From NCBI RefSeq assembly GCF_002288925.2, contig NW_022098001.1:15941181-16005180 (forward strand): a stretch of 64,000 bases of DNA, in the 5' to 3' direction. The notes under the pieces are model-generated. The model was given only the letters and a program-made list of their open reading frames with translations, did no database searches and was not told the DNA's origin. Position 1 is the first letter of the stretch. The number at the start of each line of letters is the position of its first letter. This document shows, in pieces, positions 12,326 through 23,154 of this stretch. The position numbers and the translations under genes were made by a program. The DNA is from Delphinapterus leucas. Lineage: Eukaryota; Chordata; Mammalia; Artiodactyla; Monodontidae.

Positions 12326-13451
12326 TCTAAAGGTTTTTCTCTTTCAGGATCTTGAAATACCCTCAGATAAAATGCGTGTTCCCAATTTAGCTAGCTATAG
12401 GCTCCTGGACCTCAGCATAAGGGAGAAAAACGAGGACAGCTTATATCTTGTGGAGCAAAGAAGCTCAAGGCTCCTGTAAGAGGGGTTACTGCACAGGCAC
12501 AAGAAGTGTCAGATGAAGTGTGGAAAGACTGAAGCTGGGACTCAGCCTCCAGCTGGGGCTGCGGCTAGCTCCTCAGTGATCAAGCTTTCACTGCAGATCA
12601 TCCATTAACTTTGTCAAACCAATCATGGTGTTCCCTGGGTTATCCATGCTGATAGTGGGGCAGAATTAATTAGGCAAACACAATCTCCAGGCATCCCGAG
12701 GACCACAGACCCCGAAGGGCCTATTAGTTCCCTCTTATCCCAGCCACTCTCTCCAGTTTGGATGGTTATATTTATATAAAGGAGAACGGAACTCAGGACA
12801 TGTGCTGCTGAGAGGTGTGCCAGGGCTGGGACTGGGCCTAGAACTGTTGGGGCCAGGCCAAGGTGTTCAACAAGAAGCCTTTCTTGCTGGGAGGTCAGAT
12901 GGAATGAGAAGCCAGCTTGAGTCGTTCAGAAAGACATGCTGGGCCTTTTTGTGATTGGAGGTCAAGTTAAATGAAAGCAAAGCCTTTGCCCTCTGTTTTC
13001 TCTCCTCCTCCTGTGTCCTGGCAGCAAGAGTCTAACAAGAGAAAACTTCAGATTATCGGTAACAACGTAAACAATGGGATCCCTCCAAATCATTATGAAA
13101 CCCTAGGAATCTTCAAAATGTGTATCTTTTCTGGAACTCAAGTATTTAGTTCCTAGGGCTGGAAAAAAAATTGTACTAACTCCACAGCCTTGTTCTGACT
13201 TACAGAAACTCTCCCTGAAAATGAGGGCTATCATGATCACAGAAGTTCTGCTGAGACCTAGCTATACACATAGACAGATAATGAAGGGGTCAGGATGTTG
13301 AGGAGGCTGTAGTGGCTCTGCTCAGCACACAGCTGAGACAGGCTCCAAGCCAACCATGTCATGTGAACTGTAGGTCAGGCAGGGGCTGCTGTCACCTGTC
13401 TTGGCAATTCAGTTTGCTACCTTGCTACTTGCCATAGGATTTAAGAGACTC

Positions 13452-13470
13452 AAAAAAAAAAAAAAAAAAA
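13452..13470 (+). repeat. A19 homopolymer
   Basis: Nineteen consecutive adenines between 'agactc' and 'catagc'. I see no recognisable SINE or retrocopy body directly upstream, so it is listed as simple sequence and not as a retrotransposon tail. Confidence 0.85.
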
Positions 13471-15221
13471 CATAGCATTTAACATCCAGACAGAATGTAA
13501 AAATTAAAGAGACAGAGAGAGAAATAGAGAAGGAAAGAGTGAATACATTTTATTGCTACTTTAAGAGTGATTCTAGAAACCTCCAGTGCCATAGCTGAAA
13601 TATTTTGAATATACTATTGTCCTCACATGAACAAACAAACAAACAATAACTAACTGTGAAGGTAAGAGGGTCAGAGTCAGTGGGGGCATCACTGACCTTG
13701 AACTGCATTATTCAAACTACTTGGATTCTCTGCAGATATCGTGTGTTATAAACTGTGGATTCAACAGTCACAATGACATGGTCTTTTCTTGATTCTTTGA
13801 ATCCTCCTTCTTAATCTCCTTCTCTGAATTCCTCTTCTAACCCAACAGGTTTTCAGAACAGGATTCGGTTCTTCTCTTAGACTCTTTCCCTTGGTGAACA
13901 TATACACTCACTCATATTTAACTATCTATACCTTTGGCAGCTAGCTTTATTTCTGGCTCTGATCTCTTTCTCAAATTATTACCTTTTATCTCTCAAACGG
14001 CCTAATGGACATTTCAACCTAAATATTTTGCTATAATCTCAAATCCAACATGTCTATGATCAATTTATCATCACATTCAACTCAGTCCTAGCTTCTTCTG
14101 ATTTCTGTTAATGATTTAATCATATTCCCAAGTATCTAGCCTCAAAACAAAAAGAGAAAACCGTCATCTTAGTCCCTTTGTTTCTTACTGTCAGTCAGTA
14201 TTTCCTATTAGTTCTTCTTTGTGTCTTTTCTTCTCTTTCTTTCTCCTCCTTTCTAACAACCACACCATATTCGTCTGACAATTGAGTTATTAAGTAGAAC
14301 CCTATGAAACTGTCATTCTTTGGTAACCTGGTCAAATAGTGGAATTTCTACTGGTTCATTCTAATACAGTAGCTGCTCAGAGCTGTCTTCTTCAATTTCT
14401 GGGAAATTAATAACGTTTAGATTTTAGGCCTTTAAGAAACAGCTCAACCTTGTCTTGACTCTCAATATTTGAAGCATTTTCTGGTGCTTTGGAGCGCAGA
14501 GAAAGACCTTGGCTTTCTAGCTGTGCCTATGTAGTTCAGGCATTCCTGTGGCCATGTATCTCACTCCTCCCACCCCCTGCCCCCAGATTTGGGGCAGGAG
14601 GCCCAGAAAATATATTTCCACGACACCACTTCAAATCCTCTTTGGAACTAGCAATGGAATAAATTTTTAATCAGCCAACCAGGGCTTTAATGCCTGTACT
14701 TCACTGACTTGCTTCTGCCAGGATGAAAAGATCTTGCATGGAAGGAATATGACTTCGTTTGTTTTGCCCTCTGCTCTGACACAGTCGGCTGGCCTTCAGG
14801 GCACAGCTTAAGGCCCATCTGTTCAATCAAGCTTTTGCCTGATTGACATGGGAGAATCATCCAGGTGAGGGGGTCCCTTAGATTATTATCTTCTTCTCTT
14901 TGTACTTGCAACCAGAGACTCCTGGTGCTGCAGCCTCCTCCAAGTGACCTAAATGAATGAATGCATAAACAATGTTTTCTGTAGCAATTATATCCGTTCC
15001 AAAAACTTTCTTCCTCAAATCCTTTGTGGAACAAGTCAGCATATAAATATATACATAAATAATAAATTTAAAATATTCTGAATGGTAGCTTTGAAAAATT
15101 CTCTCTGCTTTGAAAGCAAGACCTTTTACATTTAAAACAAGCATTTCTATTTTCCTTCCATTTGAAAAGGTGAATATGACGTATTTTTCTGCCTAAGTAT
15201 TTTTAAGCTTTTGTTATTTAA

Positions 15222-15870
15222 ACATATACAGCAGTAGAGAAACTAGAAAAATGAACCCCCATGTATCCATCATCAAGCTTCTACAGTTATCATCACTTTG
15301 CCAACCATGTTTCATCTGTCCCCCCATATTTTTCTTGGAATATTTTAAAGCACACTAGTCCATTTAACCTGTAAATATTTTAGTATGCATATCTAACTGA
15401 TAAAAGCATATAAAAATATAGCCACCATGCCATTTTCACACCTAAAAGTTTAATAGCAATTATTCATTTCGTTGAGATGCCCAGTCCACATTCAAACTTC
15501 CCTCATTATCTTAAAGTTCAACATATTGCAAATAGTACGTCTCTAAAGTCCCTTTTGTTTGTTATTGGTGGCCCTCCCTGATTCTTTTCTATGTCACTGA
15601 TTCATCATTTGTCCAGCAGCACCTCTCACCCTCTGAATCTGACTAATGACTTTGAATGGTGGAGTTTACCTTATTACTCCATGCCCCATATTTTCTGTAA
15701 ACTGCTAAATCTAGAGGCTTTTTTAGACTCATGTTCAGTTTTTTAAGCAAGCTTGTTTTGCAGGTGATGCTGTAGAATTCCTACGTCCTTGTATCAGGAG
15801 GCATGTGATACCTGGTTGTCCTACTTATTGTTGCTAAGATTAATCAGAGGAAACATCAAGTCCCCCATTT
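15222..15870 (+). repeat. Old L1 (L1M class) 3' untranslated region
   Basis: Successive blocks match old L1 3' ends: 'aaatgaacccccatgtatcc', 'catcatcaagcttctacagt', 'catgtttcatctgtcccccc', 'tattttaaagcacactagtc', then the later 'aggaggcatgtgatacctgg' block. The copy is non-coding and heavily diverged. Confidence 0.7.
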
Positions 15871-16527
15871 CTCATAATTTGCAAAGAAAACCTAAAGTGT
15901 GTACATGATGATCCGCACCCCCCCATTCAACAGATATTTTCAGAAAATGAACTTCTGAGGCTTATGCGCAATTCTCAAGGAAAATTGAGAAGTCTAAGAA
16001 GCCTAACACAGCATTTGCCTTTAAGAGATTTATACCCCCATGAGAGAGGGAGAGAGACAAAGATATGCAGGAGATGTGAACAAGTAACAATGCGAGCTTT
16101 AGAAAACAGTAGAAACGCGGGACCACGTGGTTAATAGCCAGAAGACTTTTACAGCTGTTATTTGGTGTAGAAATACAAAAATGGAAGAAAGGAATGTGGT
16201 CAGGCAGTTTTCCCTGAAGAAATGGCTCTGAGCTAGAAGTGAAGGATTTGCAGGATTTACTGGCAGAGAGAAGGAAAGAGAGGTGGGTACATAAAACGAC
16301 CTAGCTACAGAAGGTTGGGAAAGAAAGATACAGGGGTTTCTGGGCACAGCACTTTAGTAGAGTTTGTTCCATTAACATCACTTTCTCATTAACTCTGTAC
16401 CTGAATAAGTACTTGTGTGAAAAGAGACTCAGCAGGTATCCATAATGACTAGCTGTCTGAGTCAAGTGCACTTGGTGTCAGGTTCACAAGCTTTGGAGAA
16501 CAGGCTGAGAGGTGACCTCATTTAGGG
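15871..16527. other. Unique sequence without recognised genes
   Basis: The minus-strand open frame at 16099-16347 (82 aa) is not recognisable. No repeat was identified apart from a short GAGA-rich patch at about 16042-16060. Confidence 0.45.
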
Positions 16528-16912
16528 CAGTGGTTTTCAAATTTAGTAAGCTTGTTAAAAGTGGAGGGCCCCTGGGGCTTCCCTGGTGGCGCAGTGATTG
16601 AGAGTCCGCCTGCCGATGCGGGGGACACGGGTTCGTGCCCCGGTCCGCGAGGATCCCGCATGCCGCGGAGCGGCTGGGCCCGTGGGCCATGGCCGCTGGG
16701 CCTGTGCGTCCGGGGCCTGTGCTCCGCAACGGGAGAGGCTGCAGCAGCGTGAGGCCCGCGTACCGCAAAAAAAAAAAAAAAAAAGTGGAGAGTCCCAACC
16801 TGACACCCAGAGAATCTGGTGTCTGGAGCAGAGGCCAGGAATTTGCACTGTTTACAAGCTCCCTAAGAGGATCTAATACAGGTAGTCCTAGAACTACATT
16901 TTAAGAACCACT
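16528..16912 (+). mobile_element. hAT-Charlie non-autonomous DNA transposon, split by a CHR SINE
   Basis: The left end reads 'cagtggttttcaaa' and the right end 'ttttaagaaccact', inverted copies typical of MER5/MER20-like hAT elements. The right half also contains 'agaatctggtgtctggagca' and 'ggaatttgcactg'. The flanking 8-mers 'atttaggg' (16520-16527) and 'agctaggg' (16913-16920) agree at six of eight positions, consistent with a decayed 8-bp hAT target-site duplication. The SINE at 16573-16780 interrupts the element, so the transposon is older. It has no coding capacity. Confidence 0.7.
16573..16780 (+). mobile_element. CHR-type tRNA-derived SINE, 205-bp class
   Basis: The head starts 'ggggcttccctggtggc' and holds RNA polymerase III box A-like 'tggcgcagtga' and box B-like 'ggttcgtgcccc', as in tRNA-derived SINEs. 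The body is CpG-rich, ends 'gcgtaccgc' and runs into an A-tail. Imperfect 16-bp flanking repeats beginning 'aaaagtggag' lie at 16557-16572 and 16781-16796 (two differences), preceded by 'tt' on the left. That is the TT/AAAA site preferred by the L1 endonuclease. Several 66-104 aa open frames over this interval are by-products of its high GC content. Confidence 0.95.
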
Positions 16913-16984
16913 AGCTAGGGGGATGAATGCCTGGGGTAATAGCAAACAGTCTGCTTCAGGGGATGATGAGAATTTTCCGAGCCT

Positions 16985-17170
16985 GCTTTAGTAATGATGA
17001 TGCCATTGAACATTATATACCAGGAGCCATGCTAAGATTCTCAGGTGCTTTTTCAGCTTGAATTCCCACAATACCACCCAAAGACGTAGGCACTGTTCAT
17101 ATCCCCATTTCAGAAATGGGGAAACTAAGGCTTAAAGGAGCTAAGATCACATAACAACATTTAAATTTAG
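16985..17170 (-). repeat. MIR SINE (antisense)
   Basis: Read on the plus strand it has the reverse MIR order: 'ccaggagccatgctaagatt', 'ggtgctttttcagc', 'aattcccacaataccaccca', 'ccccatttcagaaatgggga', 'aactaaggcttaaaggagct'. Good match for such an old repeat. Confidence 0.85.
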
Positions 17171-19517
17171 GTGTATTTGATTTCAGAAGGTGAGCTTTTA
17201 CTATAATTCTAGTTTGACCTTGAAGCATACAATTAGTGACACTGTTTCTTCCCTCCAAGAGCTACATATATTTTATGTCACCATTTGAATGGCATCTACC
17301 AGCTCTCCCGGTGCCACAGGCACCACCTGTGGCAAAGGATCATGTTTTAGTTTACTTGTTTGCACATTAAAAAATAGGAAGACTCCATTCTCCATTGTAT
17401 GACAGATATGTAAATTCTCAGGTGAAAGATATAAAATGAAACACAGTATGAGCCTGTTGTATGTGCACAGGCAGGGAACTCTCCCCACATTGCTCCATTT
17501 CCGGCTCTTCTCCTAGTAGATGTGCACGTCTGGTCTCCATTCTACCTGCAACAGGAGAAATGCCATGATTTCTGTAGGGACTCAGTCAATAGCCCCAGAT
17601 TAAATGTTTCTAAAGGTTAAACTTGCTTTTCTCACACATGGCTTTACTTAAAGAGATGGATCTGGGTTGAAAACTGCAACTATTTCAGTAAATGAAATAC
17701 AACTTTATATTTTCATGGTGTCTGTAAAATACTTATAGCATCTTAATGTTTATATACATATACATTTTTTTTAGATTCCTTTGAAATTTGTGCTATACTT
17801 TCATTGGATAGAAGCTACAAAGAAGAGAGGGTATCCTGCACCTTTGCAAACATCTTTGTTCCAAATAAATATTCAATAAGACTCTGTGTAATGTCAAAAT
17901 CTGGGAAGTTGGGGGGAGGGACATTGGATCACTCATGATAACATCTGCTCATAATTGGTTTTAAAATGTACCTCCTATACAGATTTTTTTGGGGAAAGAA
18001 CTATATAGACTTGCTGGATTGCTTGTTTTGAATGAAATGTTATCAGATTTACTTAAAGCAAGTCATTGCTTTATATATTTACTACTTATTCATTGTATCT
18101 AGTGAAATGAATAGGAGTTTGGGGGAAGTCACTGATTTCACAAGATGGGTTGGATTTGCTCTTTATATAAAACAGGAAGATGCCGTTGAACTGCCGGATT
18201 CTGGCATCCCCATGCAGAGAAATACACTTTAACTACAAAACAGCATGTTCTGAGTCTGTGTTTTCTCTGGATAGTAGTAGCAGGAACACAGTGTTCATTT
18301 AAATTAAACCAGTTCCTTGGATAATAACAAAGTAATTAAAGAAACCACCAAGGAAAAAGAGCCAATTTATTTGAATCCTGTTCATAAAAACTACATCAAG
18401 AGCCCGAAGGTAAAAAATAATGTGGGTAAGATGGCAGATTGATGATTTTTTTAAAATTCTGCGTGGGATGCATCTTGATATTAATTTAAATGAGTATCCC
18501 TCATCTGAAAATAATACAAGATGCAAAATTTTTATCCTTCTTAAGGGAAATGAAATTCTATTAAAATATCCAGATAAGAAATTGCCACGTAGCTTGAAGT
18601 CCACTTGACCTCTAGTAATACCTTAACATGAGAGCATTATGATTTATTCATATTTTCTGCATTCCCATTGGAATAGAGGGGCCTTTGTCTTTAATGCTGT
18701 CAAGAGTTTGAAATTCATACTGAAAAACTTATTTTAAATGATATTGCCTGAACCACAGGGAGGTATTTTAGGGCATCAACAATTTTCCTATTTTTGTCAG
18801 TAACAAAAATCTAAATGCAGTTGAAAATGTGTATCATGTTTTTATATTAGCACTACACACTGAAACTTATTTTAGAGAAAAACACACCAGTAAAATACCT
18901 CTCACATTTAAGCTCCATCAGCATAGCAGTGAGAAATCTAGATACCTAAACAAAAATTCACAATGGCTCTTTGTGCATTTTAGCATAACAACTGCTCCTT
19001 TTTGAAAAGCTGTATTCTCTCTCTGCCATGTTCTGCTTCTCCCTCTGAAATACCGGGCCACTTGGGCTGCATCTCTACTGGTGAGGGAAGTGAAGAAAAG
19101 CTTGCAGACTAGAGGATTTATCGACTGCAGGATGGCAACCCAGTCTTTGAAGAGCAACATACAGAAAATTATCAATGTTGAAGAATTTAAAATGAAATAA
19201 TTTTTTAGAGAGGAAAAATATACATAAAATGCCCAACTTGCCCATTAACAAGATGAAAAGCAAAGAATTTAAACCTGTATTTCATGAACATAAAGTCATA
19301 AAAATATACATCAACACCCAGTCAGCTAAATATGAAGAAAAAAGCAGACAGAAAAAAATTATACGTGAAAATAAAGGAGAGTTAGAAAAAGGATGAAAAG
19401 AAGGGGAGTGGATTAGAAAAGTAGAACGAAGGAAGAAAGACAATAGGACTCAAACTGGGAGAGAAACTCTAGGTGGAAGAAGAGAGTATCACAGGGCTGG
19501 AAGAATTCAGTGGACCT
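17171..19517. other. Unique AT-rich sequence without recognised genes
   Basis: It is purine-rich near 19330-19480 on the plus strand, so the minus strand there is pyrimidine-rich. That stretch lies on the intron side of the candidate exon's donor. Open frames of 60-101 aa are taken as chance. Confidence 0.45.
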
Positions 19518-19524
19518 TCACCAC

Positions 19525-19685
19525 CTTAATCCCACTGTCTGCAGCCCCCGCTCTTGAATCTGGTTTGTCATCTCTCTGTGCAGCTGGTGGATCCTCTCTG
19601 AGACATCATACTCTTCATCTTCAGAGTTTCTCAAGCCCCCGGTTTGCTCAGTCTTAACCTGTGTCCGGCCGCATGGGAGGGACTC
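19525..19685 (-). CDS. Candidate internal coding exon of an unrecognised gene
   Basis: On the minus strand the frame is open from 19718 down to a TGA at 19520-19518. Its composition is unusually protein-like for this window. After a 'VKTE' motif comes an acidic patch (SEDEEYD), then an amphipathic, charged segment rich in E, R, H and Q that suggests a coiled coil ('SERIHQLHREM' and following). A pyrimidine-rich tract followed by 'ttgaag' could be a splice acceptor just before 19685. 'ttaag/gtggtg' at 19525/19524 could be a weak donor, giving a 161-bp exon ending in phase 2. There is no ATG near the start, so this would not be a first exon. I do not recognise the protein. It could also be a fragment of an old pseudogene or chance: open frames of this length are common in 64 kb, and only the composition sets it apart. 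Confidence 0.33.
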
Positions 19686-19721
19686 CTTCAAGTGAAATGT
19701 GGACAGGAGGAAGACATTTCA

Positions 19722-20903
19722 GAGATTTGACCTAAGCTCTATGTCTTACTTATGGAACTTTTCCCTTTCCAGCTGTTCACACAAGTTGTTTTTGCTGACA
19801 TTAAATCAGGAATAGTTAATAGACATTTACTTTTAGAAAATTTGCTCGGTTGACATAAAATTCAGCTAAGAGCTGTTAATTCTTTAATACTTTTTGTACA
19901 TTTGAAGGTTTAAATGTTATGGCTATTTTACCTAAAAGAAGTTTTATGCTAGAGAGCTCTAATAATTTTCTGTAAGTTCTGTTGATTTATAAGTATTTGT
20001 AAGAAAGAGCTTATATTTCAGATGGCCATTCTTTTTGTCATTTCTGGTGCAGTATGCTGGGGCTGCTTTGTTATTCTGGATCCTGGGACAGTAGCCGTAT
20101 CTTTCATGGATATTTTTTCCTAATTTTTTTATTGTTCTTTTAAAAGCAAAGTGAATAATTTGCTATGTTCTAGAAGATTCTGATGAAACATGAAGCCATG
20201 CTAATATTCTCTTGTAAGAAAGAAAATTGTGGAAGTAAGTTTTCTGGCCTTGAAAATGTCAGCTGAGAGAGTCATAGAGCTGTATTTTCAAGACTAATGA
20301 GAAAAAATCCCAGAGCCTTCAAAAGAGGCTGATGAGCAATAAAACAATGTCCGTAAGAGACATATTTTTGATGGTATAGTCAGTCAATGAACATTTAATC
20401 AACTTTTACTAAGTTCAGTAAACTGCACTAGATTCTGAGAACTTTAAATTTAAACATAATCCTTACAGTGAAGGATCTTATAATCAAGTGAAGAATTAAT
20501 TGAAAGCTCATTCTAATTTTTCTAACCTATTGTTTTTTGTTTGTTCTTTAACGTTTGTTACGTTCTAACTCAGACTTGTGTCTGCAACCTAATTTTGTCC
20601 ACACTAACTTTTGCTTCAGTAACTGTGCCCCCAGCCTTCTAACTCAGCCTGAATTAAGACTTTACAAAGTCATTCTTGGTATGACAGCTTGCAGCAGACG
20701 TTCTGCACTATATGGAAAATATAGAACCCTGACTCTGCCCCCTATTTTTCTTCATGGCTGTAGATGTACCATCTCTGGCATAGAGATTAGGACATGAATG
20801 ATTGTCATCAGTGAGAAAGTTTCAGAGGGACGATTGGGACAGAATGGAGAGAACCTTAATAAGAACAAGCAACCCAAATGCCATACAACTAGTTGTGGTT
20901 GAT
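19722..20903. other. Unique AT-rich sequence without recognised genes
   Basis: No named repeat was recognised. An 80-aa plus-strand frame at 20555-20797 has no identifiable domain. Confidence 0.4.
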
Positions 20904-20907
20904 TAAC

Positions 20908-21445
20908 TGAAAGCAGCTCTTCTGTCCCTTTCCTGTTTGCCCATTTCTGCTCCCCTCTAACCTTGAAAGAACCTAATTATAGAAATGAGATCTTTAGGCA
21001 ATTTAACTCTTGACTTATGCTCTCCTGAATGCACATCTTGCCTTGACTAACCTATTGATTCTTTTCCTAGATAAAAAGAAGCAAGAATGAAGTAGTTAAA
21101 GAATGACTAGCTTTCTACCCCCCAGAAGCCCCCCTAAACAATCTTGCTGGCAGATCACATGGGGAAGAGAACATCTGAAGAGAGAGCCAGCCAGTCTGCA
21201 CACAGTAGACAATGATGCAGAACCCAACCTCCTGCCTCAATGATTCACTGAGATTCTCCTCCCCTGCCTCCCCTTTAAAAACTGTCATTACTGAACAGAA
21301 TCTTCAAAGATGGTCTCTGGACATGAGTCCACCTTCTCCCCAGATTGCTGGTCTTTCTGATTAAAGCATCTTTCCTTTCTATTGACACCTGCCTCTCGAT
21401 TATTGGCTTTACAGCAGTGAGCAGCCGAACCTGAGTTTGGTAACA
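20908..21445 (+). mobile_element. Solo LTR of an endogenous retrovirus (538 bp)
   Basis: The right part has the layout of an LTR: a TATA-like 'ctttaaaa' near 21271, an 'attaaa' polyadenylation-like signal near 21361, and a terminal 'gagtttggtaaca'. With 'tgaaagcagc' as left end, the element starts TG and ends CA. It is flanked by 'taac' on both sides (20904-20907 and 21446-21449), as expected for a 4-bp retroviral target-site duplication. No retroviral coding sequence adjoins it, so it is a solo LTR. The left edge was chosen to fit the duplication. Family not assigned. Confidence 0.6.
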
Positions 21446-21524
21446 TAACCACTCCTGATAAAGAATGTTAGCACAATGGGTCACACGTCATACATTAGAG
21501 GTTAATATATGACAGGTTAAGAAT

Positions 21525-21715
21525 GTCATTTCTAGAGGCAGACTTCTAGCTCTGCCACCTATTACCAGTGTAATCCTGGGCAAGTCATTTAACCCAGCTA
21601 TACATCAGTTTCTTCATCTGTAAAATGTATATGATATTTAGAGTTAAGTGGGTTAATGCCAGTAAAGGACTTATTATGTTCCACAGAGTAAGTACTATAA
21701 ATATTATTATCTCCC
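21525..21715 (+). repeat. MIR SINE
   Basis: Clear consensus order: 'ctagctctgccacctattac', 'cctgggcaagtcatttaacc', 'cagtttcttcatctgtaaaa', then 'gtgggttaatgccagtaaag' and 'gtaagtactataaatattat'. One of the best-preserved MIRs in the window. Confidence 0.9.
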
Positions 21716-21799
21716 CCCCATTCTGCAATTATTATTGCATTAACTGGCCTGACTTGTATGGTAGATGATGGTCGATTGAATTATCCTTATGATGGATAA

Positions 21800-22318
21800 T
21801 TTAGACTGTTCTATATGCATTGTATTACTTTCCTATTGCTGCTGTAACAAATTAGCACAAACTTAGTGGCTTAAAACAATACATATGTATTATCTCATAG
21901 TTCCAGAGGTCAGAAATCTGAAAGACATTTCACTGGGCCTTAATTAAGGTGTCGGCAGTTCTGTGTTCCTTCTGGAGGCTCTAGGGAAGAATCAATTTCT
22001 TTGCCTATTATGGTTCCTTGAGGCTGCCTGCATTCCTTGACTTGTGGTCCCTTCCTCTGCCTTCAAACATACGAGTGTAGCATCTTCAAGTTTCTTTCTG
22101 ACTCTGGCTCTCCTGCCTCCTTCTTGCACTTAAAAGGACTCTTGTGATTAATTTGGTAGACCCAGATAATCTGGAATAATCAGGGATAATCTCCTCATCT
22201 AAGAATCCTTAACTTAATCACATTTGCAAAATCCCTATTACCATGTAAGGTAACATATTCACAGGTTCCAGGGATTAGGACATGAATGTCTTTGGGAGAC
22301 CATATTCTGCCTACCATA
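21800..22318 (+). repeat. Old interspersed repeat with 'tttcctattgctgctgtaac' start, family not assigned
   Basis: The start is followed by 'aaattagcacaaacttagtg', a 'ccttctggaggctctaggga' block, 'ggctgcctgcattccttgac', 'aacatattcacaggttccag' and 'ggattaggacatgaatgtct'. This is a very common mammalian repeat of about 0.5 kb that I know by sequence but cannot name with certainty. It appears nearly full-length. Confidence 0.7.
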
Positions 22319-22606
22319 TATATCAGAAAAGATGTATGAAGAATGCTCATGTTATCAAGAATTATCAGTTATCAAGAGTGATAACTGTTACAATTATTAC
22401 TTCCATGGGATAGAAAAGGGACAATTAAGTAGAACAGTACTCATTTGAATTTGTATTATTTTAACATTTATTATGGGCATGCATTACTGCCATTCATTCA
22501 TTCACTCACTCATTCAGTAAACATTTATGAAGCAACTAGACCTCTTGACTTAACCAAATTAGCTTTCTTGTCAGTTATACTACAGAATCAATAAAATACA
22601 AATCAG

Positions 22607-23150
22607 TGAGACAGGAGGTAAGGGGGCAGGGCACAACCTTTAAAAGAATGACATAGCTGTTGAAGAGAGGACAAAAATACTGGTTAGAACCTACTAGGCC
22701 CAAGGAAGTGGGAGATTCAATTTCCAGTAGACCTCAAGGCTCATTATATGCTCATTGTAATACATTAGCATATGCTAAATGACACACCCACAGGCGCCAT
22801 GACAGTTCTGAGGCCAACCACAAAAGGCCAAAAAGTGGACAGTGGCCCAATTCCTGGAAATTCCCACCGCTTCTCCAAGATAGAACATTCCTCCCACTAA
22901 TTATCCTATAAAATTACCCAGCACATAAAAACTAACCACCCTATATTTCGGGGCCACTCTCACCTTCTGAGACAGTCCACATTCTGTCTATGGAATGTGT
23001 ATCTCTCTAAACAAACTTGCTTTTACTTTGCTATGGCTTGCTCTTGAATTCTTTCCTGTGTAAAGCCAAGGACCCTCACTTGGCGGCCCCTCCCAAGAAC
23101 TGGGTCGAGACCTGGGACATGACCATCCTCTCGTACCCCATTTTCCTACA
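22607..23150 (+). mobile_element. Solo LTR of a class I (ERV1-like) endogenous retrovirus, 544 bp
   Basis: It begins 'tgagacaggaggtaaggggg' and ends 'attttcctaca', so it has TG...CA termini. The 4-bp direct repeat 'tcag' flanks it exactly (22603-22606 and 23151-23154). Inside are a TATA box 'tataaaa' (22917-22923), the block 'tggaatgtgtatctctctaa' and a degenerate polyadenylation signal (aacaaa). Near the end are 'cttggcggcccctcccaaga' and 'ggtcgagacctgggac', typical of ERV1 LTRs. There is no internal retroviral sequence on either side, so it is a solo LTR left by recombination. Its sequence differs from the LTR at 20908-21445, so the two are not ends of one provirus. Confidence 0.85.
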
Positions 23151-23154
23151 TCAG

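Larger units (their letters stand above)
11949..15215. other. Mostly unique sequence without recognised genes
   Basis: It includes the G13 run at 12313 and the A19 run at 13452. The interval 12500-12920 is repeat-free and more GC-rich, with 'gttatatttatataaaggag' at about 12765 and a homeobox-like 'ttaattagg' at about 12667. It could be a conserved regulatory element, but that is speculation. Open frames (61-115 aa) have no recognisable domains. Confidence 0.45.

Noticed and set aside
13452..13470. A19 run as the tail of a retrocopy
   Set aside because: No AATAAA or recognisable element upstream and no flanking direct repeat could be found.
16573..16780. The tRNA-like head of the CHR SINE as a functional tRNA gene
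   Set aside because: Only promoter-like boxes remain; there is no complete cloverleaf, and the sequence recurs as a SINE family.
20908..23150. The two LTRs as the ends of one provirus
   Set aside because: Their sequences are unrelated, each has its own 4-bp duplication, and the DNA between them is MIR and other old repeat without retroviral genes.
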